NCBI GenBank assembly: GCA_029256725.1
Contig: JAQSXJ010000016.1
Span: forward strand, 49,088 to 113,087
Reading direction: 5' to 3'
Source: Anaerocolumna sp.
Lineage (GTDB): Bacteria; Bacillota; Clostridia; Lachnospirales; Lachnospiraceae
DNA length: 64,000 nucleotides
Shown here: piece by piece, positions 1-8,041 of the stretch
How positions within the stretch are numbered: position 1 is the first letter of the stretch
Layout: each line of letters opens with the position of its first letter
Made by a program: the position numbers and the translations under genes
The notes under the pieces: model-generated
Seen by the model: only the letters and a program-made list of their open reading frames with translations
Told to the model about the DNA's origin: nothing
Databases searched by the model: none

Positions 1-1
1 T

Positions 2-157
2 GGAAAGAAGAATTTTGTATACCAGAAAAATGGCGGTGTATGCTTTGAGACACAGTTCTTTCCTAATTCCTGCAACAGACCTGAATTTCCTTCCTGTGTA
101 TTAAAGGCTGGCAATGAATATGATTATGTAACCGTATACAAATTCGGATTAAAATAA
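2..157 (+). CDS. galM: Aldose 1-epimerase, C-terminal end (partial)
   Basis: The reading frame is open from the window edge and ends with TAA at 155-157, giving 51 residues. The block GGVCFETQFFPNSCNRPEFP followed by VLKAGNEY matches the C-terminal strand region of galactose mutarotases, which convert alpha and beta anomers of hexoses in the cytoplasm before the Leloir pathway. The catalytic residues lie upstream, outside the window. A strong hairpin terminator follows within 10 bases. Family call is from the conserved C-terminal pattern only. Confidence 0.8.
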   Translation, partial: GKKNFVYQKNGGVCFETQFFPNSCNRPEFPSCVLKAGNEYDYVTVYKFGLK

Positions 158-161
158 TTAA

Positions 162-219
162 ATTAAAAAAAAGTGCTTATTCTTTTTGCGGAAAACAAAA
201 GGAATAAGCACTTTTTTTA
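162..219. terminator. Bidirectional intrinsic terminator between galM and upp
   Basis: AAAAAGTGCTTATTC near 168-182 pairs with GAATAAGCACTTTTTTT near 201-218 around a loop of about 18 bases. A runs on the left and T runs on the right make it usable in both directions, which suits the convergent galM and upp genes. Confidence 0.85.
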
Positions 220-234
220 ATTTGCTGTATATAA

Positions 235-864
235 TTATTTCGTACCGTATATTCTGTCACCGGCATCACCAAGTCCGGGAAGTATATAACCATGTTCATT
301 CAGGCGTTCGTCAAGGGCACCCACAAAAATATCAACATCCGGATGTGCCTGAGTAAGGCGCTGTACCCCTTCAGGAGCAGCGATAAGGCATAAAAAGTGT
401 ACTTTGGAAATTCCTTTTTCCTTTAAAAGGGTGATAGCAGCAGAAGCAGAACCGCCAGTAGCTAACATAGGGTCTACTACAAAAATTTCTCTTTCACTTG
501 CATCAACGGGAAGTTTACAGAAATATTCAACAGGCTCAAGGGTTTCTTCATTGCGGTACAGACCAATATGACCAACCTTGGCATTAGGGATAAGGTTTAA
601 GATACCATCAGCCATATGAAGGCCGGCTCTTAAGATGGGAACGATACAAAGTTTCTTGCCTTCGATTTCCTGTGCGATAGTTTTTACAAGGGGGGTGTCG
701 ATTTCGATATCTGTTAAAGGAAGTTCTCTTGTAGCCTCATAACAGATTAACATGGCAACCTCAGAAACCAAATCACGGAATTCCTTGGTGGAAGTAGCTT
801 TGCGTCTCATAATACCAATTTTATGCTTAATCAACGGGTGATCCATAACAACAACTTTAGACAT
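235..864 (-). CDS. upp: Uracil phosphoribosyltransferase
   Basis: This 209-residue protein is a full-length UPRT, which makes UMP from uracil and PRPP for pyrimidine salvage in the cytoplasm. The PRPP-binding loop is seen as [12 protein letters not shown] near residues 128-139, and the uracil-binding end as [14 protein letters not shown]-terminal [15 protein letters not shown] is typical. The start ATG has GGAGGC seven bases upstream. It is monocistronic here, converging on galM. A uracil permease lies elsewhere in the window at about 50.7-52.0 kb. Confidence 0.97.
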   Translation of the reverse strand: MSKVVVMDHPLIKHKIGIMRRKATSTKEFRDLVSEVAMLICYEATRELPLTDIEIDTPLVKTIAQEIEGKKLCIVPILRAGLHMADGILNLIPNAKVGHIGLYRNEETLEPVEYFCKLPVDASEREIFVVDPMLATGGSASAAITLLKEKGISKVHFLCLIAAPEGVQRLTQAHPDVDIFVGALDERLNEHGYILPGLGDAGDRIYGTK

Positions 865-1306
865 AATTTTGCCTCCAAATTTAATATTTACAAGGTTGTC
901 CTACATAGGGGCCTTGTTTGCTCTACCTGCCATTATATCAAACTTCCTGCCTCAAGAAAAGTAGAAATTTATATTTTTTGGCTGGAAATTGACTCCTAAC
1001 TGGTAAAAATGACCATATTTGGGCAGAGGAGAAGCCCGGTAGAGGGGGGAGGGTTACTACCAGGCTTTGTTTTATGAAAAAAATTATCTTGTTAGCATTA
1101 TTGTATAACATTTTATTTGTGATATAGCTATTTGCTATGTTTAAATTATATCGGACATATATGATTATAGTATGGATGATTTATGAACATTTTGTGAATA
1201 TTAGAACTGGGTTTTTTATGAGGAAATATCAGAATTTACCAAGGCTACATTTCGCTTGATTACAGATAATAATTGAAAGAAAATGAAAGTAGAGGGAGTA
1301 TTTTTG
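865..1306. other. Intergenic region upstream of upp
   Basis: About 440 bases without a gene. On the minus strand a TATAAT (plus-strand ATTATA at 932-937) is a candidate -10 box for upp, although no good -35 box is seen. ACAAGG/CCTTGT arms at about 891-918 could fold in the upp leader. A second hairpin, AGCCCGGTAG with CTACCAGGCT near 1033-1064 followed by TTTGTTTT, has terminator form on the plus strand but no obvious gene to end. Confidence 0.4.
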
Positions 1307-1765
1307 GTGGCCAGCGTATTTCGTAAACTGATAAGCAGAGAGTTTGGGGAAAATATTTATTACAGATACTTTAACGTTTGTCAGAAAAGCTTAAAAGATA
1401 AATTTTTTGACAGCAATGAAATCTATCAGGATATTTATAAACGTATAGAAAGAAAGGACAAAGGCGATATCAAAAAAATGCAGTCCCGCTTAAATGAATC
1501 TCTGATTATAGCGGTCAGAATAATAAAGACATATATGATATTTCTGGTTTATGTATTGGCAGCAATATTTTATCTTGTTACTCTAGGGCTTCATCCTCTG
1601 TTTACTGTAGTTGGGATATTGTTAATTTTCGTAGTGCTTTTGCAAAAGACCTATGAGTACCTGATTAATAAATACTGCTATATTGATGCACAGATTGTTT
1701 TAATTTATAAGAATGTTCTGGAGAAATTACTTCTTCCGGAAGAAAAAGACAAAAATGTAAGTTAG
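1307..1765 (+). CDS. Small membrane protein of unknown function
   Basis: I do not recognise this family. A basic, amphipathic N-terminal half of about 75 residues is followed by two hydrophobic segments (ILAAIFYLVTLGL-like and LFTVVGILLIFVVLL, near residues 80-125) and a short cytoplasmic-looking tail. An ATG at 1283 is also in frame, but the only good ribosome-binding site, AGAGGGAG at 1291-1298, sits correctly for TTG 1304 or GTG 1307, so the start given is the GTG. It is isolated between upp and a foldback element. Probably a real but uncharacterised gene. Confidence 0.6.
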   Translation: MASVFRKLISREFGENIYYRYFNVCQKSLKDKFFDSNEIYQDIYKRIERKDKGDIKKMQSRLNESLIIAVRIIKTYMIFLVYVLAAIFYLVTLGLHPLFTVVGILLIFVVLLQKTYEYLINKYCYIDAQIVLIYKNVLEKLLLPEEKDKNVS

Positions 1766-1886
1766 CTAAGTATAGTATAGCTATCTCTTCAGACAAAAAA
1801 CGCAAATAAAGCATACAAGTAAATATATCATAAAACGCATATATATCAAACGCGTAAGTATATGTTATATGTAAATATATCATATA

Positions 1887-2194
1887 CTTGAGAGTCAAAA
1901 GTTCTAATTGACTTAACGTGCTAAAGTTAATTTAATACGATTTCAGGAAAAATACACAAAACAGAAAGAACGAATGCGCCTATGGAAAGGGATTAGAAGT
2001 CCTTTCTCTAATATTTGGTGCTATATTCAAAAACAGATTGTTTGAGTGTTAGCGAGTTATCTGTTTTTGAATATGCCCAGTACAAAATATTCAGAGAATT
2101 AGGACTTCTTATCCCTTGAAATGAAGCATGCGTTTCTCTGTTTTGTGTATTTTTCCGTCCGTATGACAACAAAAAAGAACTTTTGACTCTCTAG
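1887..2194. mobile_element. Foldback element, copy 1 (MITE-like)
   Basis: A roughly 308-bp nested palindrome with terminal inverted repeats GAGAGTCAAAAGTTC (1890-1904) and GAACTTTTGACTCTC (2177-2191). Inside, two longer arms containing CACAAAACAGAAAG and CTCTGTTTTGTG are complementary, and the centre is a perfect 16-bp hairpin (2023-2038 with 2059-2074) around a 20-base loop. TCATATA occurs immediately outside both ends (1880-1886 and 2195-2201), which looks like a target-site duplication. No transposase is encoded. Homologous copies are at about 42998-43273 and 49074-49254. Confidence 0.85.
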
Positions 2195-2254
2195 TCATAT
2201 ACATGGTGGCATTGAAAGCTGCTAAAGGATGATACTTAATTCAACTTATTTAAA

Positions 2255-2540
2255 TTATAAGAACATTACGGATAATGAGGACAAGGTATTAAAAGTTCCA
2301 TGCATTAACCAGTTTGGAACAAGGGAACCCTTTGCTTGTTTTTCACACACATATCCCATACATAGTCCAATTGATCCATTAAATACTGTGATAATAATGG
2401 CTTTTAGAAGTCCTGCAGAGGAATATATCATGACGCCATGTATTAATCCAAAGATAACTCCTTGCAGTGTATTACCAACTGCAAATCCGAATTTCTTAAT
2501 CAGGCATTTTCCAAGAAAACCTCTGAAAATATTTGTTGTT
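2255..2540 (-). pseudogene. CPBP-family intramembrane protease, C-terminal remnant
   Basis: Directly after the stop codon of the ABC permease, and in the same frame, the minus strand reads through FRGFLGKCLIKKFG, FGLIHG and NWLMHGTFN before stopping at 2255-2257. These are the R of EExxxR, the FxxxH motif and the HxxxN motif of CPBP (CAAX-type) membrane metalloproteases. The Glu pair of motif 1 is absent: threonines stand at that position. The N-terminal membrane segments and a start codon are also missing. This is best read as a decayed gene whose 5' end was lost. An apparent plus-strand frame here is its antisense. Confidence 0.7.
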
Positions 2541-2542
2541 GC

Positions 2543-3316
2543 TTATTCTAAATTAAGTTTCTTTTTCAGAACATTAACAGTGCCCAGATAGCCGACAGCA
2601 GTTAGTATAAATATAAATATTGTCATACCAAGGAAAAGGGAAATATCCGGCGCATCCATATACCCAGGTCCGTTAATTAGCATAAATACCATCATTAAAG
2701 CAAATAATAAAATTTCCATTACTACATAAATAGCTCCGTAAGAGACGAAAGCACCTATGATCCTGTGACCGGTAAATAACTGACCTAAGGCTATTGCAAA
2801 ATATACGAGTACAATACTAGAGACTACAGAGAGAAGTAACAGTACAGCAGCTATTGTTATAAGAAGAGGTGTACTTAACCCTGTTTCACGAACAAGTTCT
2901 TCCCAGACATAGTTTATACCGGCTTTTACAGTCTCATAGTGACCACTGGCATATACCAGACTTAATAAGGATAAAATAGTGGCTATTACGCTGGCAATCG
3001 TAAGGAAACAAGATATGATTAGTTTGGAAAGTACTAAATCACTGGTATTTACTGGGAGGGTGAACATCAGATAACCCTCATCGGTAAGCAGATTTTTATA
3101 AAAGCGTACATACAGAAGGATTGTAGTTCCTGCGGCAATCAACAAGAGAGAGATACCATAGGAAAAGGTTGACAATACGGTAATAAGATTACTAAAATCA
3201 TTATCCCAGTGTGCCAGTAAGCTAGTTATCAAAGTGGTACAAACCAGAATCATATATAGGGGAAGCAGAATGCGAATGTTTGCTTTCCATTCCTGCTTAA
3301 TAAGTTTTCCTAACAT
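2543..3316 (-). CDS. ABC-2 type transporter permease
   Basis: A 257-residue integral membrane protein with six predicted hydrophobic segments, beginning MLGKLIKQEWKAN and ending KKKLNLE. It is the membrane half of an ABC-2 exporter whose ATPase is the upstream gene. Its ATG lies inside the last codons of that gene (7-base overlap), so translation is coupled. Family membership is inferred from topology, length and context, because ABC-2 permeases have weak motifs. Regulator, ATPase and permease in this order resemble the YtrABC arrangement of Bacillus, associated with cell-envelope stress; the substrate here is unknown. Confidence 0.85.
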   Translation of the reverse strand: MLGKLIKQEWKANIRILLPLYMILVCTTLITSLLAHWDNDFSNLITVLSTFSYGISLLLIAAGTTILLYVRFYKNLLTDEGYLMFTLPVNTSDLVLSKLIISCFLTIASVIATILSLLSLVYASGHYETVKAGINYVWEELVRETGLSTPLLITIAAVLLLLSVVSSIVLVYFAIALGQLFTGHRIIGAFVSYGAIYVVMEILLFALMMVFMLINGPGYMDAPDISLFLGMTIFIFILTAVGYLGTVNVLKKKLNLE

Positions 3317-4008
3317 TTGTATACCTCCCTGAAATAGGAATCAATTGATTTCCCGGTATCGTTTCGCACTTCATCAACTGGTGAATGGAATAGTACACTT
3401 CCATTCTGAATAAAAATAACGTCATCCAATACTTTTTCCACTTCAGAGATCAAATGGGTTGAGATCAGCACAGTGGCATTCTCGCTGTAGTTAGTAATAA
3501 TCGTATTAAGTATATAATCTCTGGCAGCAGGGTCAACACCGCCAATGGGTTCATCCAGACAGTAAAGGTCTGCCTTACGGCTCATTACGAGTATTAACTG
3601 AACCTTTTCTTTTGTGCCTTTGGATAAAGTCTTTAATTTTAGCTCCGGATTGATGTTTAATCGCTTCAACATTTCCAAGGCTTTGTGAATATCAAAGTCA
3701 GCATAAAAATCGCGGAACAGATCCAGTAGATTTTTGATACGCATCCAGTCTGCCAGGTAATTTCTCTCAGGCAGAAAAGAAACACTTCTTTTAGTCTCTA
3801 TTCCCGGTGCAAAGCCGTTGATAAGCAGATTCCCGGAATCCGGAACCAATAGGCCATTAATCAGCTTGATAAGTGTTGTTTTACCGCTGCCGTTCGGTCC
3901 TAAGAGACCGGTTATCCTACCCCTTTCGAGAGTTAGATTAATATCCTTTAGTACTCGTAAGCCAGAGTAACTTTTGTTAACTTCCTTACATTCTAAGATA
4001 GCATTCAT
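3310..4008 (-). CDS. ABC transporter ATP-binding protein
   Basis: A 232-residue cytoplasmic ATPase that powers the adjacent ABC-2 permease. Walker A is GPNGSGKTT near residue 37-45, the signature is the variant LSKGTKEKV near 127, and Walker B with catalytic Glu is LYCLDEPIGG near 147-156, followed by the D-loop VDPAARD and the H-loop STHL. Start ATG overlaps the TGA of the GntR regulator gene and has AGGAGGAG upstream. The variant signature is common in the YtrB/BcrA-like subfamily. Function is therefore export or bacitracin-type resistance by inference. Confidence 0.95.
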   Translation of the reverse strand: MNAILECKEVNKSYSGLRVLKDINLTLERGRITGLLGPNGSGKTTLIKLINGLLVPDSGNLLINGFAPGIETKRSVSFLPERNYLADWMRIKNLLDLFRDFYADFDIHKALEMLKRLNINPELKLKTLSKGTKEKVQLILVMSRKADLYCLDEPIGGVDPAARDYILNTIITNYSENATVLISTHLISEVEKVLDDVIFIQNGSVLFHSPVDEVRNDTGKSIDSYFREVYKC

Positions 4009-4373
4009 TCTTTCTCCTCCTTATATTTACGCATCCGGAGGATAATATCCTCCGGAAGGAAACCCAAAAACTCCATATCTCTTAAAAAGACTTTAATACG
4101 ATTATCTGCCTCAGACTCTTTCATCGCCTGAATGAGAGCAGTATCATTGGTAATATATTTACCGTTGGTACGGTAAGTGGATATCAGCTCCATTCGCTCT
4201 AGCTCTGACAAAGCCTTTTGCATCGTATTAGGATTCACTCCGGCATCTGCAGCCAGATCCCTGACAGAGGGGAGTTTAGAACCCGGCTCTATTTGACCGG
4301 ATATAATCCCTCCTTGTATCTGTTCTATTATTTGAAGGTAAACGGGTCGCTCAGAATCAATATTCCATTCCAT
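4005..4373 (-). CDS. GntR/YtrA-family transcriptional regulator
   Basis: A 122-residue regulator with the N-terminal winged helix of the GntR superfamily: PVYLQIIEQIQGGI, LPSVRDLAADAGVNPNTMQ (recognition helix) and AL.ELE, then only a short C-terminal dimerisation tail, which is the YtrA subfamily layout. It is the first gene of a three-gene overlapping operon with an ABC ATPase and permease. A perfect 12-bp inverted repeat lies just upstream at 4395-4432, so autorepression released by a cell-envelope or antibiotic signal is the likely control. The signal is not visible from sequence. Confidence 0.93.
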   Translation of the reverse strand: MEWNIDSERPVYLQIIEQIQGGIISGQIEPGSKLPSVRDLAADAGVNPNTMQKALSELERMELISTYRTNGKYITNDTALIQAMKESEADNRIKVFLRDMEFLGFLPEDIILRMRKYKEEKE

Positions 4374-4394
4374 TCTTTACTCCTCTCTTATTAA

Positions 4395-4432
4395 TTGTAT
4401 TATTGTGTTAAGTGATTAATACAATAATACAA
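4395..4432 (-). promoter_or_regulatory. Inverted-repeat operator of the GntR/ABC operon
   Basis: TTGTATTATTGT (4395-4406) and ACAATAATACAA (4421-4432) are perfect 12-bp arms separated by 14 bases. They lie 22 bases upstream of the regulator start, where the core promoter should be. Position and symmetry fit the binding site of the YtrA-type regulator encoded at 4005-4373. Confidence 0.8.
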
Positions 4433-4859
4433 CAGAGTGAAAGTTTTGTCAATATATAGCCAGGAAAATTTTAGGGGAGCAAAATATAAACTAAAATTAA
4501 GTTTATTACCGCTATAGAAATAGAAAAGTAATATAACCATGCCTTTATTTACAAGGATCAGAAAAACTTAAATATAACCTATATAGTCAATAGAAATAAT
4601 ATATGTATAATAATTAGGTATTTTATGGGAAAAGAATAAAATACTATCAAGAGGGATTAAAAAATATCGGAAACAGTACAAACCGTTTCCGATAAAAAAT
4701 ATAAATTCATTCTTCTATAATTACATTTGCTCATAGGTTGCATATTTGCTTATAAGTTGCATTTTTAGTTTACCATACAAGCTTAAAAATGATTGAAGGT
4801 ATGGTATTTTAATTTTACTTAGAAAGGTATTATAGAAAGTTATAAAAACTTAATTCAAC
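4433..4859. other. AT-rich gap between GntR operon and tocopherol-cyclase-like gene
   Basis: No coding frame is supported in these 427 bases. The only structure is the hairpin TATCGGAAAC (4665-4674) with GTTTCCGATA (4685-4694). Read on the minus strand it is followed by TTTTTT, so it can act as the terminator of the minus-strand genes ending at 4860. Confidence 0.5.
4658..4694 (-). terminator. Intrinsic terminator downstream of the 4860-7236 operon
   Basis: A 10-bp perfect stem with a 10-base loop; on the minus strand the stem is followed by a run of six T. It sits about 165 bases past the stop of the tocopherol-cyclase-like gene, so the 3' untranslated region would be long. Confidence 0.6.
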
Positions 4860-5777
4860 TTATTGAGAAGCTTGTAAGGGCATCTCTTCACAATCAGATA
4901 CAGATTCCATGCTGATGTTCCTGCTTTTTAGATGAAAAATTGTCTGTTCTTTATATTTGAATAGAAAGGTTCCTTCGCACAGATGAGCTTCTTTGATAAT
5001 ACGATTCATTTTACCTTTCTTTGGTGCATTTAAGTTGTAGGAATTCATAGCCGGCGTATCCTTTATTTTAATCATAAGAAAATAATCGCCTTGTCTTAGG
5101 ATTATAAGTTCAGGAGTGGCTTTTAAAATACGGATTCCCAGATATGTGGCTAGGCGGTATTCACGGCCTCGGTAGTGGATTGCGCAGATACAGCCGGTAA
5201 ATTCCTTTCCCCATAATGGAATGTGTGCAATCGAAAGAAATACGGAGCAGTTATCGGTATTGAAATTATTACACTGGAGCCATAGGTAAGAACTGGGAAA
5301 GGAATGGCCCCAATCTTTTTCAATATAACCTATGCCCTTGTTAAGGTTATAGGACACATTGTTTAATTGCAGGCTGCCGGATAAATGATGATTCATACTG
5401 ATAACCTCGTGTTTACATTCCATGAAAGGAAAATATCTGAAGCATCCCATAATACTGTAAGCGATAGGTTTTGGATGACGGTATAAAAGATTACCTTTTA
5501 GCTTCAATTCATCGTTATCAATATCAAGCATTATACCTTCTTTCGTAAAGAGATTTTTCCCTAAACGGATATAGCAGGCTTTTCTATCCATATAGCAATC
5601 CTTTTGGGAGTAATTAATACAGTAAGTATTTTTTCCTGCAATAACCTGCAAAAAGGCACGAGTTTCACTGCCATACTCTCTGTTGATACCGGGGATAAAT
5701 GCAAGGATCTCATCACCTATCTGATGTTTAAAATACCAGCCTTCAAAGTATGGTTTCTGCTTCAGGAGACTCTTCAT
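4860..5777 (-). CDS. Tocopherol cyclase-like family protein
   Basis: A 305-residue protein of the family related to plant tocopherol cyclase (PF14249 type), beginning MKSLLKQKPYFEGWYFKHQ. The features that suggest the family are the opening YFEGWYFKH, GYIEKDWGHSFPSSYLWLQCN in the middle, and a lipocalin-like, strand-rich rest. Bacterial members are uncharacterised, so no reaction is assigned. A longer in-frame start at 5933 would lie inside the upstream gene; ATG 5775-5777 has AGGAGGG six bases away and is preferred. It overlaps the 3' end of the Rieske oxidoreductase gene by 35 bases, so the two are co-translated. Confidence 0.85.
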   Translation of the reverse strand: MKSLLKQKPYFEGWYFKHQIGDEILAFIPGINREYGSETRAFLQVIAGKNTYCINYSQKDCYMDRKACYIRLGKNLFTKEGIMLDIDNDELKLKGNLLYRHPKPIAYSIMGCFRYFPFMECKHEVISMNHHLSGSLQLNNVSYNLNKGIGYIEKDWGHSFPSSYLWLQCNNFNTDNCSVFLSIAHIPLWGKEFTGCICAIHYRGREYRLATYLGIRILKATPELIILRQGDYFLMIKIKDTPAMNSYNLNAPKKGKMNRIIKEAHLCEGTFLFKYKEQTIFHLKSRNISMESVSDCEEMPLQASQ

Positions 5778-7236
5778 GAAATTCCCTCCTTGTAATGGAT
5801 TCGTTAGAGGGTTCATCCAATAACTGGCCGTCATAATGAAAGCGGGAGCCGTGACAAGGGCAGTCCCAGGTCTGTTCTTCTTCATTCCATTCCAGCTGGC
5901 ATCCAAGATGGGGGCACATGGGATCCACTGCAAATAGCTGATTGTTCTTATCTTTATACACGCCTACCTTCTCACCCTCCAGTTCTATAATTCGACCGGT
6001 CCCTTCTTCAATAGCAGAAAGACTGGAAGGGACTGGTTTTAATTTCTTTAAGACAAGTCCCACAGCACTGTGTCTGGTTTCATCAAGAAGGCTGGTTATG
6101 GAAGCTGTCAGTTTAAAACGCTGTGGAGTAAAGACTTCTTCATAGGAATTCTCTTTTCCCACTATCATATCACTGATTAACTCTGCGGCCACCATAGCGG
6201 TGGTCATACCCCATTTATGAAAACCTGTTGCCACATACCAATTAGGTGTCTGATCTGAAAATTTACCGATATAAGGAATTCCGTCAAGAGTCTGGCAGTC
6301 CTGCGCAGACCAGCAGTATTTCTCTTCCGCCTCCGGGAAATGTTTCTTGGCAAAGCACCTTAATGCTTCATACTGTCCGCCGGTTTTATTTTCACCGGTT
6401 CTGTGACCGCTGCCGCCAAGTATTAAGAAATCCTCATAACGACGGAAGGAGTAACCGCTTTTCTTATCCTCCTTGTAAGTTCCATCCAGAGGGTAAGGGG
6501 TCTTAAGAGCAAGACAATAAGAACGTTCCTGATGCATTCTGGCAAAGTAATAACCCGGTGTAATCAAGAAAGGATAATGTGAGGTCATGATAATATGTTT
6601 TGCTTTTATCTTTCCGTTAAGGGTAATAACGGTATCCTTTTCAATTCCAATAACTCTGGATTTCTCATAAATAGTAAGAGGTTTTTCTATAGCCTGTAGA
6701 AATTTAAGGGGATGAAACTGTGCCTGTTCCGGGAATTTCACAGCTCCTTTTACCGGAAAGGGTAGGGTAGTCTTATCTGTATATTCTGCATTGATACCAC
6801 AGGCAGCTGCAGCCTTTACCTCCTTCTCAAGAGAGGATATATCATCAGTTGAATATACATAAGCCGGGAGCCTGCTAAAATTACAGGAGATGGAATTCTC
6901 TTTTATTAAAGTTTCATATTTCGTTATAGCATCTTCATTTGCTCTTGCATAAAGTGAAGCTTTCTCCTCACCAAAATCTTTTATCAGCTGATCATACATA
7001 AGTCCATGAAAAGATGTGATTTTAGCGGTGGTATTTCTTGTCTGCCCGGAGGCGGTTTCATTAGCCTCAAGTATAATGCAGTCAACACCCTTTTGCTTTA
7101 AGATATAACCGGTGAGTAAGCCTGTTAAGCCAGCACCTATTATTATTGTATCAACACTGCCGTCTCCTTGCCATTGTTCTCTGGTTTCAAAAGAAACATC
7201 TTTTTCCCATATTGAAGTAAAGCGATTACTTGGCAT
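5743..7236 (-). CDS. FAD-dependent oxidoreductase with C-terminal Rieske domain
   Basis: A 497-residue two-domain enzyme. Residues about 1-370 are a DAO-type FAD oxidoreductase with dinucleotide motif IIIGAGLTGLLTG near residue 31-43. The end is a Rieske [2Fe-2S] domain with ligands CPHLGC at about 441-446 and CPCHGSRF at about 459-466. This matches the YhfW-like family, in which the substrate is unknown; electron transfer between the iron-sulfur centre and FAD is expected. It overlaps the downstream tocopherol-cyclase-like gene, suggesting a shared pathway on a lipid or quinone-like substrate (inference). Confidence 0.93.
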   Translation of the reverse strand: MPSNRFTSIWEKDVSFETREQWQGDGSVDTIIIGAGLTGLLTGYILKQKGVDCIILEANETASGQTRNTTAKITSFHGLMYDQLIKDFGEEKASLYARANEDAITKYETLIKENSISCNFSRLPAYVYSTDDISSLEKEVKAAAACGINAEYTDKTTLPFPVKGAVKFPEQAQFHPLKFLQAIEKPLTIYEKSRVIGIEKDTVITLNGKIKAKHIIMTSHYPFLITPGYYFARMHQERSYCLALKTPYPLDGTYKEDKKSGYSFRRYEDFLILGGSGHRTGENKTGGQYEALRCFAKKHFPEAEEKYCWSAQDCQTLDGIPYIGKFSDQTPNWYVATGFHKWGMTTAMVAAELISDMIVGKENSYEEVFTPQRFKLTASITSLLDETRHSAVGLVLKKLKPVPSSLSAIEEGTGRIIELEGEKVGVYKDKNNQLFAVDPMCPHLGCQLEWNEEEQTWDCPCHGSRFHYDGQLLDEPSNESITRREFHEESPEAETIL

Positions 7237-7360
7237 TATTTCTGTCCTTTCTGTGATAAACCATTATTAGGATAGGTTTTCCTTTTCTATGAGGTTTTAA
7301 ACATAAACTATATTTATCAAAAGATTAAAACTTATGGCATCTGATAAGTTCACCTAATGC

Positions 7361-7392
7361 AAAAATCCCTGCAGATTATTAATCTGCAGGGA
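7361..7392 (-). terminator. Intrinsic terminator of the DUF3887 lipoprotein gene
   Basis: TCCCTGCAGATT (7366-7377) pairs perfectly with AATCTGCAGGGA (7381-7392) around a 3-base loop. On the minus strand the stem is followed by TTTTT. It lies 40 bases after the lipoprotein stop codon. Confidence 0.9.
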
Positions 7393-7430
7393 AAGGGAAT
7401 ATGGTTAAGTTTTTTAGATTAAGGAAGAGC

Positions 7431-7844
7431 TTATTTCATATATAATTCGATTAATTCCATATCTGTATTAAAGCTGATGGTAAAGGTTACGTTCTGATTC
7501 TCATACTTAGCAACTACAACCGCTACTGCACTGTCTTCTTTCGTGGTTTTCACCTTCTGACCCAGTACTGCTGTGTTTTTGTATTCTTTAAACTCACCGG
7601 CATCGCTGTAGGTCTTGTCAACGGCATCCTTTAAGACATCTGCTGATAGCTGTTCTTGCAGATCCTCCTGAAACATTGTGGTTACCTTGTCGTATTCAGC
7701 ATTATTCAAATATTCTATTACCTGTTTTGCTGATTTCTCTACGGTCTCCTTATCAAAAGCATCTGATAGTTTACCAGAGGAACAGCCTCCAAGTAAAAGA
7801 GTAGCAAAGAGTGATATAAATAATACAGATATTATTTTTTTCAT
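7431..7844 (-). CDS. DUF3887-type lipoprotein
   Basis: A 137-residue secreted lipoprotein. The signal peptide MKKIISVLFISLFATLLLGGC ends in the lipobox LLGGC, with Cys21 as the lipidated residue. The mature part (AKQVIEYLNNAEYDKVTTMF, then a strand-rich end with NVTFTISFNTD) has the SnoaL-like cone fold pattern of DUF3887 proteins, which are surface-exposed and uncharacterised. It has its own ribosome site (GAGG) and a strong terminator downstream. It probably follows the YhfC-like gene as a separate unit, although read-through cannot be excluded. Confidence 0.85.
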   Translation of the reverse strand: MKKIISVLFISLFATLLLGGCSSGKLSDAFDKETVEKSAKQVIEYLNNAEYDKVTTMFQEDLQEQLSADVLKDAVDKTYSDAGEFKEYKNTAVLGQKVKTTKEDSAVAVVVAKYENQNVTFTISFNTDMELIELYMK

Positions 7845-8041
7845 AATTTACCTCATTTCTGCGTATAACGCATATATTAATCTAACTTTTAACTGTGTGC
7901 CTTGGCACACGTATAAACCAGGATGTGAAAAATCGACATTTGGATATCTTAACGAATCTCCATACATAAGCAGCCTTCAGGTATCCACCGTAAATTGAGT
8001 TATAAATACATGGCAGTTCTAAAAGAATCCTATCTCTATGG

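Noticed and set aside
865..1060. Possible PyrR-type or uracil-sensing attenuator before upp
   Set aside because: The ACAAGG/CCTTGT arms are short, and no U-run terminator or PyrR consensus was found.
1819..1884. Direct repeat GTAAATATATCATA at 1819 and 1871
   Set aside because: AT-rich, only two copies, and no association with a gene or element end.
2229..2591. Plus-strand ORF of about 120 codons
   Set aside because: It is antisense to the CPBP protease remnant; the minus strand carries recognisable motifs.
7848..7967. 39-codon minus-strand ORF just before the DUF3887 gene, with GAAGG six bases upstream
   Set aside because: No family, no conserved features, and it ends in the ribosome-binding region of the next gene; a chance frame is likely. 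It would be of interest as a peptide only if conserved.
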